Assembly: GCA_017856545.1 (NCBI GenBank) | Contig: JAFMEV010000001.1 | Location: forward strand, 1 to 64,000 | Length of the DNA stretch: 64,000 bases | Source of the DNA: Chitinophagaceae bacterium | Lineage (GTDB): Bacteria > Bacteroidota > Bacteroidia > Chitinophagales > Chitinophagaceae | Direction of reading: 5' to 3' | Shown here: piece by piece, positions 1 to 10,547 of the stretch | Position numbering within the stretch: position 1 is the stretch's first letter | Layout: every line of letters begins with the position of its first letter | Made by a program: the position numbers and the translations under genes | Notes under the pieces: model-generated | What the model was told of the DNA's origin: nothing | The model's database searches: none | The model's input: only the letters and a program-made list of their open reading frames with translations

Positions 1-26
1 CTAAGATTTCCAACATAAATGTTCAT
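1..26 (-). CDS. 5' end of a probable RRM-type RNA-binding protein, truncated by the window edge
   Basis: Reverse complement of 1-26 reads ATG AAC ATT TAT GTT GGA AAT CTT = MNIYVGNL, the usual N-terminus (RNP2-like) of small bacterial RRM proteins; only 8 codons visible. Confidence 0.5.
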
Positions 27-165
27 GTTCTTTAAAATTAAGTGATCTAAATACCTTGGGGCAAAATACCCTTCGGACAATACGAAGATAGTCATTAATA
101 CTCCGCCACCAAGCTTAATGCATTTAATTTCCGCTTTTCGGCTTTTTTAGGCCCTAAAAACTAAC

Positions 166-199
166 AAAAAACCCTTTCTAAGGGTTTAGAAAGGGTTTT
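166..199. terminator. Intrinsic terminator downstream of rpsF-rpsR-rplI
   Basis: AACCCTTTCTAA (170-181), GGGT loop, TTAGAAAGGGTT (186-197); T-run on the minus strand. Confidence 0.85.
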
Positions 200-246
200 G
201 AGGGGATAGTTTGGGGATATTCTCCTATATCTATCTGCTAATCAGA

Positions 247-696
247 TTAAGCTTCAGCTGCGATTTCGATATCGATTTCTGTAGTTTGACCATTACCAAA
301 ATCAATAGTTGCTTTATAAGCACCTAATTCTTTGATATCATCAGCAACAGAGATTCTTCTTCTATCAATCTCGTAACCTTTTTGCTCACGAATTGCTTTT
401 GTAACTTGTAAAGATGTGATGCTACCAAAAATCTTGTTGTTCGCACCCACTTTAGCAGTCAATTTAACTGGACCGTTCGTTAATACAGAAACCACTTTAG
501 TGATTTCAGCTAACATAGCAGCTTCCTTCTTTGCTTTTACTTTCAAACGCTCTTCATATTGTTTTAAATTTGAAGCGTTTGCTTCTACAGCATGCTTAGT
601 TGGAAATAAAAAGTTACGAGCATAACCGTTCTTCACGTTTACTAATTCGTCCTTTCCACCTAAATTGTCTACATCTTTAATTAAGATAACTTGCAT
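247..696 (-). CDS. rplI: 50S ribosomal protein L9
   Basis: MQVILIKDVDNLGGKDELVNVKNGYARNFLFP; start trimmed to internal Met 17 of the ORF. Confidence 0.96.
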   Translation of the reverse strand: MQVILIKDVDNLGGKDELVNVKNGYARNFLFPTKHAVEANASNLKQYEERLKVKAKKEAAMLAEITKVVSVLTNGPVKLTAKVGANNKIFGSITSLQVTKAIREQKGYEIDRRRISVADDIKELGAYKATIDFGNGQTTEIDIEIAAEA

Positions 697-793
697 AATA
701 ATTGTTTTAGTTCCCAAGAGCCCAGCAATTGTTGTTGCTGTCACTCGCCTTATTTTTTTGTCGCGAGATTAGGGATGGTTGACTAATTGGATT

Positions 794-1057
794 CTATTTT
801 AATAAATCTGTTACATAAGGTAACAACGCCATTTGACGAGCTTTCTTAACAGCATCAGCCACTTTACGTTGGTACTTCAAAGAGTTTCCGCTCAAACGAC
901 GAGGTAACATTTTACCTTGCTCGTTGATGAATTTCTTCAAGAACTCGATGTCTTTGTAATCTACATACTTGATACCATACTTCTTAAAACGACAGAATTT
1001 CTTCTTTGGTTTTTCCTGTTTGATCGCTGTAAGGTATTTGATTTCATTCTTTGCCAT
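794..1057 (-). CDS. rpsR: 30S ribosomal protein S18
   Basis: [65 protein letters not shown]. Confidence 0.97.
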   Translation of the reverse strand: MAKNEIKYLTAIKQEKPKKKFCRFKKYGIKYVDYKDIEFLKKFINEQGKMLPRRLSGNSLKYQRKVADAVKKARQMALLPYVTDLLK

Positions 1058-1073
1058 GATGGTAAAAATTTAA

Positions 1074-1427
1074 TTAAGCCTCTTGTGCTTTGTGAACAGG
1101 GAAACCGCCGTTTCTCTTAATGTGGTTGTACTCAACTGCGTACTTGTCAAGTTTAGTAATCATATGACGCATGATTTGCTCGTCACGTAAGAACTGCACT
1201 TTTAATTTTTCGTTAATAGTTGCAGGACCAGTGAATTCTAGTACCCAGTAGATACCAGTAGTTTTCTTATCGATTGGATAAGCAAGTGATTTTAAACCCC
1301 AAGGATTTGAGGCTACAGTGTCTCCACCATTTTCTTTGATGAAGTCTTGGTATTTTTTCTGAGCTGATTTGAAATCATCTTCAGATAATACCGGTGTGAA
1401 AATCACCATTAATTCGTAATTGTTCAT
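1074..1427 (-). CDS. rpsF: 30S ribosomal protein S6
   Basis: MNNYELMVIFTPVLSEDD...; start trimmed; conserved order S6-S18-L9. Confidence 0.95.
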   Translation of the reverse strand: MNNYELMVIFTPVLSEDDFKSAQKKYQDFIKENGGDTVASNPWGLKSLAYPIDKKTTGIYWVLEFTGPATINEKLKVQFLRDEQIMRHMITKLDKYAVEYNHIKRNGGFPVHKAQEA

Positions 1428-1525
1428 TACTTGAATTTTTTGGTTAAATAATTGGTTTTTCCCAGTGGACATTTCGATTACTCAAAACGAATCAGCCAAA
1501 ACTGATTTGGGAGGGCGAAGGTAGG

Positions 1526-2551
1526 CTATTTCAGTGGATTTTCGGCCATTTTTAGCTTTAAAATTATAGATACTGGGAAATGGTCGCTGAAGCCTCCGTT
1601 ATATTGGTCACCCGACCAGGTTCTTTTTGGGTAACCCTTGTATCTTCCATGTGTTTCTATTCTATTATTTTTTCTATAAATAATTGATTTATAATATGTT
1701 ATGATATTTTTAGGATCCATTAAAGCATCGCTTATTAAAACCTGATCAAATAAACTCCATTGATCATTAAATGCCAAGCTACCGTATCCTTTTTTGAATA
1801 AATTGAAAAAAGGGTTTTGTAAGGGGATATTCAGTAGAGAGCGATCGGAAGGGTTGTCGTTAAAATCTCCCATCATTATGATATTTGCCTCAGGGTCTGT
1901 CATTTTCAAACTATCAATAAAAACCTTGGCTACTTCACTTGCCCATAACCTTCTTTTTTCAGATGTACTTGCCCCACCTCTTCTACTAGGCCAGTGGTTT
2001 ACTAGTATATGTACCCATTGCTGGTCAAGCTGTCCCTTCACATATAAAATATCTCTCGTGGGGAAATCGGTTTGATGATTTTTTATAGAAAGGCTAATGG
2101 GTTTGTACTGATATGGTACAAAGTGTATAGGATGATATAATAAGGCTACATCAATCCCACGATAATCTTTAGAATCAAAATGGATTATTTTATAATGGTA
2201 CTTTTGAATCAGTGAATCCTTCACAAGTTCTTCTAGTACATATTTGTTTTCAATCTCTACTAATCCAATTAAGCTAATTCCATCTTGTTGTTCTTGTTTG
2301 CCTAGTTCATGAATGGTTTGAGCTATTTGTTTTCGTTTTAACTTAAAAATAGTTTTATTGTAAGCCTTTGCACTATTTGGGGTGAACTCTTCGTCCAATA
2401 TATTTTTTTGGTCTATCGTATCATAATAATTTTCACAATTATAAAAACTTATGATTCTTTTTTGCTCAGGTTTTAGTACTTGTGCTAATACTTCTCGATT
2501 AGAAGTAATCATAAAAATTTGAACAACTACATAGAGTAATAATTTTTTCAT
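1526..2551 (-). CDS. Secreted endonuclease/exonuclease/phosphatase (EEP) family protein
   Basis: N-terminal signal peptide; FYNCENYYD, GLVEIENK, VNHWPSRRGG, MGDFND, SDHFPV motifs. Confidence 0.9.
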   Translation of the reverse strand: MKKLLLYVVVQIFMITSNREVLAQVLKPEQKRIISFYNCENYYDTIDQKNILDEEFTPNSAKAYNKTIFKLKRKQIAQTIHELGKQEQQDGISLIGLVEIENKYVLEELVKDSLIQKYHYKIIHFDSKDYRGIDVALLYHPIHFVPYQYKPISLSIKNHQTDFPTRDILYVKGQLDQQWVHILVNHWPSRRGGASTSEKRRLWASEVAKVFIDSLKMTDPEANIIMMGDFNDNPSDRSLLNIPLQNPFFNLFKKGYGSLAFNDQWSLFDQVLISDALMDPKNIITYYKSIIYRKNNRIETHGRYKGYPKRTWSGDQYNGGFSDHFPVSIILKLKMAENPLK

Positions 2552-2635
2552 ACACGCAATCCTAATTCAATTCTAAATTTTAAAATCTAGTATTTGCCGA
2601 AAAAAGCTGTATTCAGAAATTAGACAATTTGAGAC

Positions 2636-5026
2636 ATGCTTAATTCAGAAAATAATTTCCTTAAAGTTTGTTGCATATTACTATTGATCGCAATACTTGA
2701 ACAAGCTAGCGCTCAGGACGTACTTTTAAAAGAAGAAGATGGTTGGATCCCCGGGATGTTACAAACCAAGAACAGTGCTTATTTTCAGCTTTTACAATTT
2801 AATGGGTATGGTATTGGATGGAAATACCGAGGATTTGAAAATAGCTCCACTTTAACTATCAATGGTATTGAGTGGAATAGTAAAAAGTTAGGAGTTGATT
2901 TGAATGCTGCAATGTTTGGCATATACACATTGAGTAGAACTGAAAAAATTACAACAGGTTTTGTGCCTACTGAAAATGGCTTAGCAGCTTCCCCAGTGAT
3001 GCGTTATGTGAATATGAATGCAAGTGACTTCTCAAAAAATATAACAATATCTAATAGATTTCAACCTTTAACTGGTTCTTTTCAAACAAATTTCATTTGG
3101 AGTACTGGAAGGTTAAAAAAATCTTGGTATGCTCAACTAAAATTGCAACATGAGCAAAGTTTCATACAAAATCCTGCTTTAGGAAAAAGAGCTTTAAAAG
3201 GATTTGTATTTAACATGCATAAATCTTTTACCAAGCACCAATATTTAAATATTAATTTTTGGTATAATCATCGCTATCAAACCAAACAGTCTCCTTCAGT
3301 AAATGAAGTATTAAAATTATCTGAAAATGAACTGTATCAGCCAGGGTGGGGTTGGTTAGATGGAGAGCTGGTCTTTCCTAACGCCAAAACTTCTAAACTC
3401 CCTATTGTTCAAGTACAATATAGTAGAAAGATCAATGAAAGACATCGCTTTCAAGTCAATTGGGCGCTAGTTAAGGGAATTCAATCTGTTGATGGCTTAG
3501 ATTGGACATCCGTGAAAGACCCTCGACCAGATTATTATAAATACTTGCCCAGCTTTTATAAGGATAGTGTATTAAATAATCGATTAAAACAATTTTATAA
3601 AGAGCATCCTATAAGACTTCAAATAAATTTTGATGAAATGAGGAGAGTGAATCAGTCAAATAAAGATAAAAGGGCATACTATATTATTAGTAAAGAAAAA
3701 GCCAATATACAAATGGCACAACAAGCTTTTCATTATTATTTTGATTGGACAGATAGAATGCAATTTTCTTTTCATGTCAATTCCATTTTAGAACAAATAG
3801 AAAAAACGAACTCAGTTCTTGATTTATTGGGAGGAAATTATTTCTTGAATTATAACACTTGGGTGAGTGATGATGACGCTAGTGTATTTCAATTTGATAT
3901 CAATCAGCCAGATCAAAAAATTAAAGAAGGGGATATTTGGGGTGCACATTATAGTATAAAAAATATAGATCAGCAGGCAAGTGCATTATTCTTTTGGCAA
4001 TCCGATAGGATTGAGTCTAGTATTGGTTTTGGATATGGGTTAAGTTATTTTCAAAGAGAAGGATTTAATCAAAATGGCTTATTTCCTAATAACTCTATTG
4101 GCAAATCATCTTGGTATTTTTTCCCTTCTCAAAAAATTCAATGGCAATTAATGTACAAATATTCGCCAAGGACATACATCAAGTTGAATTCGCTTTTTCA
4201 TCAGGAATCCCCTAATTGGATTGATGCATTTAAGAATATTGCCATGCAAGATAATTTGACTGAATATCTTTTACCTATTCATCATCTTGGTTTAAATCTT
4301 GGTGTTTATTATTTGGGAATGAATTATCGAACGGAAGTTCAATTTTTTAGCTATCATCAAAAGAATCAGTCTGGAAGAACAAGTTTTTATCATGATTTTT
4401 ATAATGCTTTTGTTCAAGCCAATTATGGCTTATTTAATTCCAATAAATTAGGAATTGAGTGGAGTATGGAATCTCAATTTGCAACTCGCTTTAATCACCA
4501 ATTAGCCATTGGTTGGGGGAATTATACCATCAGCAATAATCCAATTTATAGTATTCAATCTTTGGGCAGTAATTATCCACTAGAATCAGGCAATTTGCAT
4601 CTTTCAAAACTTCCTGAACTATCTACTCCCAAAGTGATTCTAGCACTTGGTTCACAGGGACAATTATCCAATAGTGTAAGATTCGGAATTTCATCTGTAT
4701 TCGCATGGAATAGGAGTATTGAAGTCGATTATTTTAGACGCTCTTTTTTATGGGAGAAAAAAATAATTAGCCCAGAACAGTTGCCAAATGGATTTATAAC
4801 AAATTGTTTTATCAATAAAAATATTTCATATAAGGTTAAAGATGATCAACATCAGATTAGATTATACCTGCAATTTCAAAATCTTTTCAATATGCAATTC
4901 TCTGTATTTGCATTTGAGCAAACTAGATATGATTATAAAGGCCATGATCCTTTAAAATTTGCTCCAAAGTATTTACAAGGATATCCGTCGAATGTCTTTC
5001 TTCAAATTATTTATCAAATCAATTAA
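2636..5026 (+). CDS. Outer-membrane beta-barrel (TonB-dependent-receptor-like) protein
   Basis: Signal peptide, 796 aa, alternating aromatic beta-strands; degenerate plug-like N-terminus; no carboxypeptidase-regulatory-like domain seen. Confidence 0.7.
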   Translation: MLNSENNFLKVCCILLLIAILEQASAQDVLLKEEDGWIPGMLQTKNSAYFQLLQFNGYGIGWKYRGFENSSTLTINGIEWNSKKLGVDLNAAMFGIYTLSRTEKITTGFVPTENGLAASPVMRYVNMNASDFSKNITISNRFQPLTGSFQTNFIWSTGRLKKSWYAQLKLQHEQSFIQNPALGKRALKGFVFNMHKSFTKHQYLNINFWYNHRYQTKQSPSVNEVLKLSENELYQPGWGWLDGELVFPNAKTSKLPIVQVQYSRKINERHRFQVNWALVKGIQSVDGLDWTSVKDPRPDYYKYLPSFYKDSVLNNRLKQFYKEHPIRLQINFDEMRRVNQSNKDKRAYYIISKEKANIQMAQQAFHYYFDWTDRMQFSFHVNSILEQIEKTNSVLDLLGGNYFLNYNTWVSDDDASVFQFDINQPDQKIKEGDIWGAHYSIKNIDQQASALFFWQSDRIESSIGFGYGLSYFQREGFNQNGLFPNNSIGKSSWYFFPSQKIQWQLMYKYSPRTYIKLNSLFHQESPNWIDAFKNIAMQDNLTEYLLPIHHLGLNLGVYYLGMNYRTEVQFFSYHQKNQSGRTSFYHDFYNAFVQANYGLFNSNKLGIEWSMESQFATRFNHQLAIGWGNYTISNNPIYSIQSLGSNYPLESGNLHLSKLPELSTPKVILALGSQGQLSNSVRFGISSVFAWNRSIEVDYFRRSFLWEKKIISPEQLPNGFITNCFINKNISYKVKDDQHQIRLYLQFQNLFNMQFSVFAFEQTRYDYKGHDPLKFAPKYLQGYPSNVFLQIIYQIN

Positions 5027-5033
5027 ATTTTTT

Positions 5034-5855
5034 ATGAAAAAAATACAAATTACTTTTTTTGCTTGTTTGGTATTTATTCTATCAACTTCTGCATGTTTAA
5101 AACAAGCTTCCTTTGCTAATAATATCAATAATAGGGTGGATAGTATTGTAAGTATTAAAAGTGTAAAAAAGCTTCATTATACTGGTGAATTTGAAGTCGT
5201 TCAGCAGAATATGAGCATAGAGGCTGTAGTTGTTGCTAATGATGCGTCTAATAATTTATATAAAACTATCGCTGTTCAAGATAGTACGGCGGGTATTATG
5301 ATTTTATTAGATGGTATTAATTTATATCAAGAATTCCCCATTGGAGCAGTATTAAGAATTCAATTAAAAGATTTAATTCTAACAGATTATAGAAGAATGG
5401 TTCAAATTGTTGCAGCCATTGATACTTCAAATGGCTCCTTACAAACGACTGGAATCCCATCACCTCTTTTTTCTAAACATATTGTTATTGTAAAGGATCA
5501 ACCCAACATAAAACCTATTCAAGTAAATTTTAAAAATTTGCATGATAGTTTGCAAGGTAGATTGATCAAACTATCTAATGTTGAGTTTGCTTCAGCAGAT
5601 ACCAATCTTTCTTTTGCCGATAAAAAAAATAAAATAGGAGCTAGTAGAGCTTTAAAATTTTGTACTGGGGGTACGGTTTATTTAAGGACCAGCGGCTATG
5701 CAGATTTTGCTGGTATTAAGCTGCCATCTGGCAACGGGGATCTGGTTGGGGTGTATTCGGTTTACAATAGTGAAAAACAGGTTTTTATTAGGGATACAAG
5801 TGACATTTTGCTCAAAAATAAGCGTTGTACTGGGGCGGCTTGGCTGAAAAATTAG
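5034..5855 (+). CDS. DUF5689 (OB-fold-like) lipoprotein
   Basis: Lipobox-like ILSTSAC; VVANDASNNLYKTIAVQDSTAGIMILLDG...FPIGAVLRIQLKDL pattern; start trimmed to Met 26. Confidence 0.75.
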   Translation: MKKIQITFFACLVFILSTSACLKQASFANNINNRVDSIVSIKSVKKLHYTGEFEVVQQNMSIEAVVVANDASNNLYKTIAVQDSTAGIMILLDGINLYQEFPIGAVLRIQLKDLILTDYRRMVQIVAAIDTSNGSLQTTGIPSPLFSKHIVIVKDQPNIKPIQVNFKNLHDSLQGRLIKLSNVEFASADTNLSFADKKNKIGASRALKFCTGGTVYLRTSGYADFAGIKLPSGNGDLVGVYSVYNSEKQVFIRDTSDILLKNKRCTGAAWLKN

Positions 5856-5935
5856 CCATAGCTTGTCAGCTTGTCAGAATCAGGGGTTTGGTACCTTCTT
5901 TGCTATATGTATGTCAAATAAGAAAAAATAGAATT

Positions 5936-7798
5936 ATGCAAAAAGGTCAAATACGCGTTCAGACGGAGAACATCTTTCCAATTATTAAGAAGTTCTTATA
6001 CAGTGATCACGAGATTTTTTTACGTGAGTTAGTGAGTAATGCAGTGGATGCTGCTCAAAAATTAAAAACCCTTCACGGTAAAGGAGAAGCCAAAGGCGAA
6101 CTAGGCGATCTTAAAGTAGAAGTGGTTTTGGATGCTAAAGAAAAAACCATTTCCATTATTGATAATGGTATTGGTATGTCTGCTGAAGAAGTTGATAAGT
6201 ACATTAACCAAGTTGCTTTCAGTGGCGCTGAAGAATTTGTACAGAAATACAAAGATGCTAGCGTGATTGGTCATTTTGGTTTAGGTTTCTACAGCTCTTT
6301 CATGGTAAGTAGCAAAGTAGATATCTACTCTAAGAGCCACAAAGATGCACCAGGTGTTTTCTGGAGCTGTGATGGTAGTACCGAATATGAATTGTACGAA
6401 GTAGATTATAGCAATCGTGGAACCAAGATTGTTTTACATATTAACGAAGAGAGTGCTGAGTTTTTAGAAGCTCATAGAGTGAAAGGAATTTTAGAGCGCT
6501 TCTGTAAGTTCTTGCCAGTGTCTATTTATTTCACTGATGCGAATGCGGAGAAAGCGGAGAAAAAAGAGGGCGAAGTAGAAGAAGCACCAAAGCCAATTAA
6601 CAATACCAATCCTTTATGGATTCGTAAGCCTTCTGAATTAACGAAAGAAGATTATGAAAATTTCTACAGAGAATTGTATCCATTTGGTGAAACTCCTTTA
6701 TTCTGGATTCATTTGAATGTAGATTTTCCATTTAACTTAACAGGTATTTTATATTTCCCTAAAATCAAGCAAAGCTTCGAGATTCAAAAAGATAAAATTC
6801 AATTGTACTGTAATCAAGTATTTGTTACTGATGAAGTAAAAGACATTGTTCCAGAATTCTTGATGTTGTTACATGGTGTAATTGATAGCCCAGATATTCC
6901 ATTGAATGTAAGCCGTAGCTATTTACAAGGCGATCCAAATGTGAAGAAGATCAATGCGCACATCACGAAGAAAGTGGCAGATAAGTTGGAAGAAATCTTC
7001 AACACAGATCGTAAAGCTTTTGAAGAAAAGTGGGAGAGCTTAGGTTTGTTTGTGAAATATGGTATGATCACAGACGATAAATTCTTAGAGAAAGGAAATA
7101 AGTTCTTGATCTTAGAAGACGCTGCAGAAAAAGGTAAGTACTATACACTAGATGAATACAAAACTGCTACTGAAGCGATTCAAAAAAATAAGGAGGGTAA
7201 ACATGTATTATTATATACTACCAACCCTGTTGGTCAGGATGCATTTATTCAAGCGGCTGTAGGGAAAGGGTATAAAGTAATTAGTTTGGAAACCATGGTG
7301 GACGCTGCATTCATTAATAATGTAGAGATGAAATGGGAGGGTGTTCAATTTGTACGTGTAGATGCAGACGTAGTAGATAATTTAATTGATAAGCAAGAAA
7401 ATGCTGAATCTGTTTTATCTAAAGATGAAGTGGAACAAGCTAAAAAATTATTTGAATTCCAAGTTCCTCAAATCACCATCACAGTGGATGTGAAAGGTTT
7501 AAGCAAAGATGCTGCACCGGTGATTGCTACTCGTCCAGAGTTTATGCGTCGTATGAAAGATATGGCTAGCATGGGCGGCGGAGGCATGACTGCTTTTTAC
7601 GCACAAATGCCGGATGAAGTCAATTTAACCATCAATGGTAATCATCCAATCTTCCAAGCTTTATTAAAAGAACCAGATATGGATAAGCAACAAAAGCAAG
7701 CTAGAAATTTAGCTGACTTAGCTTTATTGTCTCAAGGTTTATTACAAGGAACAGAACTAACCAACTTCATTAATAGAAGCGTTGATTTATTAAAATAG
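5936..7798 (+). CDS. htpG: Molecular chaperone HtpG (Hsp90)
   Basis: MQKGQIRVQTENIFPIIKKFLYSDHEIFLRELVSNAVDA; IGHFGLGFYSSFMV. Confidence 0.97.
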   Translation: MQKGQIRVQTENIFPIIKKFLYSDHEIFLRELVSNAVDAAQKLKTLHGKGEAKGELGDLKVEVVLDAKEKTISIIDNGIGMSAEEVDKYINQVAFSGAEEFVQKYKDASVIGHFGLGFYSSFMVSSKVDIYSKSHKDAPGVFWSCDGSTEYELYEVDYSNRGTKIVLHINEESAEFLEAHRVKGILERFCKFLPVSIYFTDANAEKAEKKEGEVEEAPKPINNTNPLWIRKPSELTKEDYENFYRELYPFGETPLFWIHLNVDFPFNLTGILYFPKIKQSFEIQKDKIQLYCNQVFVTDEVKDIVPEFLMLLHGVIDSPDIPLNVSRSYLQGDPNVKKINAHITKKVADKLEEIFNTDRKAFEEKWESLGLFVKYGMITDDKFLEKGNKFLILEDAAEKGKYYTLDEYKTATEAIQKNKEGKHVLLYTTNPVGQDAFIQAAVGKGYKVISLETMVDAAFINNVEMKWEGVQFVRVDADVVDNLIDKQENAESVLSKDEVEQAKKLFEFQVPQITITVDVKGLSKDAAPVIATRPEFMRRMKDMASMGGGGMTAFYAQMPDEVNLTINGNHPIFQALLKEPDMDKQQKQARNLADLALLSQGLLQGTELTNFINRSVDLLK

Positions 7799-7821
7799 AT
7801 CTTGGTTCATAGATAAAAAGT

Positions 7822-7848
7822 AAAAGCGACTCCTAGGAGTCGCTTTTT
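7822..7848. terminator. Bidirectional intrinsic terminator between htpG and recJ
   Basis: Perfect 26-nt palindrome AAAAGCGACTCCTAGGAGTCGCTTTT. Confidence 0.88.
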
Positions 7849-7877
7849 GTTAGATGGGGTAGTAAAACATTGCAAGT

Positions 7878-9578
7878 TTATGCTTCGCAAGGTTTGATGT
7901 CTATTATTTGTAATTGCACCGATTGCGTTCCTTGCCAGTCATTTAATTGCAATTGGAAAACAATATCAAATGGCTTTCCGGATTGAATAACGTTCATATG
8001 TTGTGGCATATTGTATCCAATGCCTCTCAGGGTATTCTTTCCTTGTTTGAAACTGCAGCTAATATGTTGATCTTTAACGATTTTGCTATAACCTGTATCT
8101 TGTACTTTATGTGCAATAAATATGGGCTTCATGTTATCAGGTCCAAATGGTTCCATTTGTGAAATGATCTGATAAAAGTTCATATTGATATTATCTAAAG
8201 GCAAAACGGAATTGATGGTAATCTCTGGTGTAAGTTGTTCTTCGGTTATTCTTTCTGCAACAGATTGTTCAAATGCTTCTTTGAATGCCTCTAGTTGATC
8301 TAATGCCAATGTCATTCCTGCTGCTGCAAAATGTCCACCATATCCTAATAAATATGCTCTACATGCATGCAATGCTTCATATAAATTAAAACCTTGTACA
8401 CTTCTTGCACTGCCTGCAATTACTTCACCACTCTGTGTTAATACAATAGTGGGTTTATAATGTTTTTCAATCAATCTACTTGCTACAATCCCCACTACTC
8501 CTTTATGCCAATGTGCTTGAAACACTACGGAGGATTTTTTTTGTGTATGGTTGGGATCGTTCTCTATTTGCGCTAAAGCTTCTTCTGTAATAGTTGAATC
8601 TGCTTCTCTTCTGTCTAAATTATCTTGTTGTAATAAAGAGGCAATGGCTCTTGCATTGGTCAAATCTTTCTCTATAAATAACTGCACTGCTTTTTTAGCA
8701 TCATCCATTCTTCCAGCTGCGTTAATTCTCGGAGATACAGTAAACACCAAGCTGCTCATTTTTATAGGAAGGTTTTGTTTGGATTGTTCCAGTATGGCTT
8801 TTAATCCATTACAAGGGTTCTCATTGATTTTTTGTAACCCAAAAAAGCTAAGCGTTCTGTTCTCATCCACAACAGGTACTATATCTGCTGCAATGGCAGT
8901 CATGACTAAATCTAAATATTGCAAATAACTTTCACTTGGGAGTTGATATGTTTCAGCCAATGCTGTGATTAATTTAAATACCACACCACAACCACATAAT
9001 TCTTTAAATGGATAAGTGCAATCTAATTGTTTTGGATTGAGTATCGCTACAGCAGGAGGAATAATAGGATCGGGCAAATGGTGATCACAAATCACAAAGT
9101 CCATGCCTAGCTCTTTGGCATAACTAATGAGTTCAGTTGATTTAATACCACAGTCTACCGAAATAATTAAATCAAATCCATGCTCTTTGGCAAAGTCAAT
9201 CCCTATTTTTGAAATACCATATCCTTCTTTGTATCTATGTGGAATATAATAATCAATATTTGGAGATAGTTCTTTTAAGAATTGGAATAATGTGGCTACT
9301 GAAGTAGTTCCATCCACATCATAATCACCGTAGACCAATATTTTTTCTTCTTTATCAAAAGCTGTTTGAATACGTTCTACCGCTTTTTTCATATCCTTCA
9401 TTAACCATGGAGAGTGCAGGTGTTCAATTTGAGGTCTGAAGAATTTCTTAGCAGCATCAAAGTCCACAATACCTCTTTGAACTAGTAGTTCACAAAGAAT
9501 GGGACTGATCTTTAATTGCTCTTGCAGCGCAGCAACGGTTGCCGAATCGGCTTTTAATATATTCCACCTTTTCTCCAT
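7878..9578 (-). CDS. recJ: Single-stranded-DNA-specific exonuclease RecJ
   Basis: YGDYDVDGTTS, DHHLPD, SPRINAAGRMDDA, GGHFAAAGMTL motifs. Confidence 0.95.
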   Translation of the reverse strand: MEKRWNILKADSATVAALQEQLKISPILCELLVQRGIVDFDAAKKFFRPQIEHLHSPWLMKDMKKAVERIQTAFDKEEKILVYGDYDVDGTTSVATLFQFLKELSPNIDYYIPHRYKEGYGISKIGIDFAKEHGFDLIISVDCGIKSTELISYAKELGMDFVICDHHLPDPIIPPAVAILNPKQLDCTYPFKELCGCGVVFKLITALAETYQLPSESYLQYLDLVMTAIAADIVPVVDENRTLSFFGLQKINENPCNGLKAILEQSKQNLPIKMSSLVFTVSPRINAAGRMDDAKKAVQLFIEKDLTNARAIASLLQQDNLDRREADSTITEEALAQIENDPNHTQKKSSVVFQAHWHKGVVGIVASRLIEKHYKPTIVLTQSGEVIAGSARSVQGFNLYEALHACRAYLLGYGGHFAAAGMTLALDQLEAFKEAFEQSVAERITEEQLTPEITINSVLPLDNINMNFYQIISQMEPFGPDNMKPIFIAHKVQDTGYSKIVKDQHISCSFKQGKNTLRGIGYNMPQHMNVIQSGKPFDIVFQLQLNDWQGTQSVQLQIIDIKPCEA

Positions 9579-10540
9579 TAGTATGCTCTATCGGTTGTGT
9601 ATCTCACTAATTCTTCAAGCGCTTCTCTTGCAGGAGAGTCTGGAAAAGAATGTAATATGTTTAATGCATTGTCTCTGTACTCAATCATTTTTGCCTCTGC
9701 ATATTCAATTCCTCCATAGTCTTTCACAGCGTCAATCACAAATTTCACTTTTGCTTTATCGTTGTTATTATTCTTTACAATATAGATAATTGATTTCTTT
9801 AAATCCTTAGGCACTTTTTGTAAAATATGTATGAGGGGCAGGGTTAATTTTTTTTCTTTGATATCATTGCCTGTTGGCTTGCCCACTTTAACATCACCGT
9901 AATCAAATAAGTCGTCTTTAATTTGGAATGCCATACCTACTTGTTCTCCAAAGTTTTTCATTTTTTCAATGATGGCTTCGTCTTTTGTTACTGAAGCTGC
10001 ACCAGCTGAACAACTAGAAGCGAGTAAGCTAGCAGTTTTACCATTGATAATATCGTAGTAAACAGTTTCGTCAAAATTTAAATTCCTAGTCTTTTCAATT
10101 TGTAGTAATTCTCCCTCACTCATTTTCTTTACTGCATTGGACAAAATGGTCAGGGTATTAAAGTCTTTATTTTCTAATGATAGTAAAAGGCCTTTTGACA
10201 ATAAATAATCACCCACTAAAACTGCAATCTTATTTTTCCAAAGTGCATTGATAGATAAAAAACCTCTTCTTTCAGTAGCATCATCTACTACATCGTCATG
10301 CACTAAAGTTGCAGTGTGCAATAATTCTACTAAGGAAGCAGCTCTATAAGATGCTTCATTGATTTCTCCGTGTAATTTTGCAGATAACAATACAAACATA
10401 GGGCGCATTTGCTTGCCCTTTCTTTTGACAATGTATTGCATGATTCTATCTAACAAAGAAACCCTACTCTTTACCGCTTCTTTGAAATGCGACTCAAAAA
10501 GGTCTAACTCTTTACCAATTACTTTCTTTGCTAATTGCAT
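9578..10540 (-). CDS. Polyprenyl (octaprenyl-like) diphosphate synthase
   Basis: DDVVDDATERRG and DDLFDYGD aspartate-rich motifs; TAATG stop/start overlap with recJ. Confidence 0.92.
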   Translation of the reverse strand: MQLAKKVIGKELDLFESHFKEAVKSRVSLLDRIMQYIVKRKGKQMRPMFVLLSAKLHGEINEASYRAASLVELLHTATLVHDDVVDDATERRGFLSINALWKNKIAVLVGDYLLSKGLLLSLENKDFNTLTILSNAVKKMSEGELLQIEKTRNLNFDETVYYDIINGKTASLLASSCSAGAASVTKDEAIIEKMKNFGEQVGMAFQIKDDLFDYGDVKVGKPTGNDIKEKKLTLPLIHILQKVPKDLKKSIIYIVKNNNNDKAKVKFVIDAVKDYGGIEYAEAKMIEYRDNALNILHSFPDSPAREALEELVRYTTDRAY

Positions 10541-10547
10541 GGGGGGA

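Noticed and set aside
5856-5935. Tandem GCTTGTCA repeat upstream of htpG as a heat-shock element
   Set aside because: Only two short copies, no match to a known heat-shock operator and no clean TAnnTTTG box.
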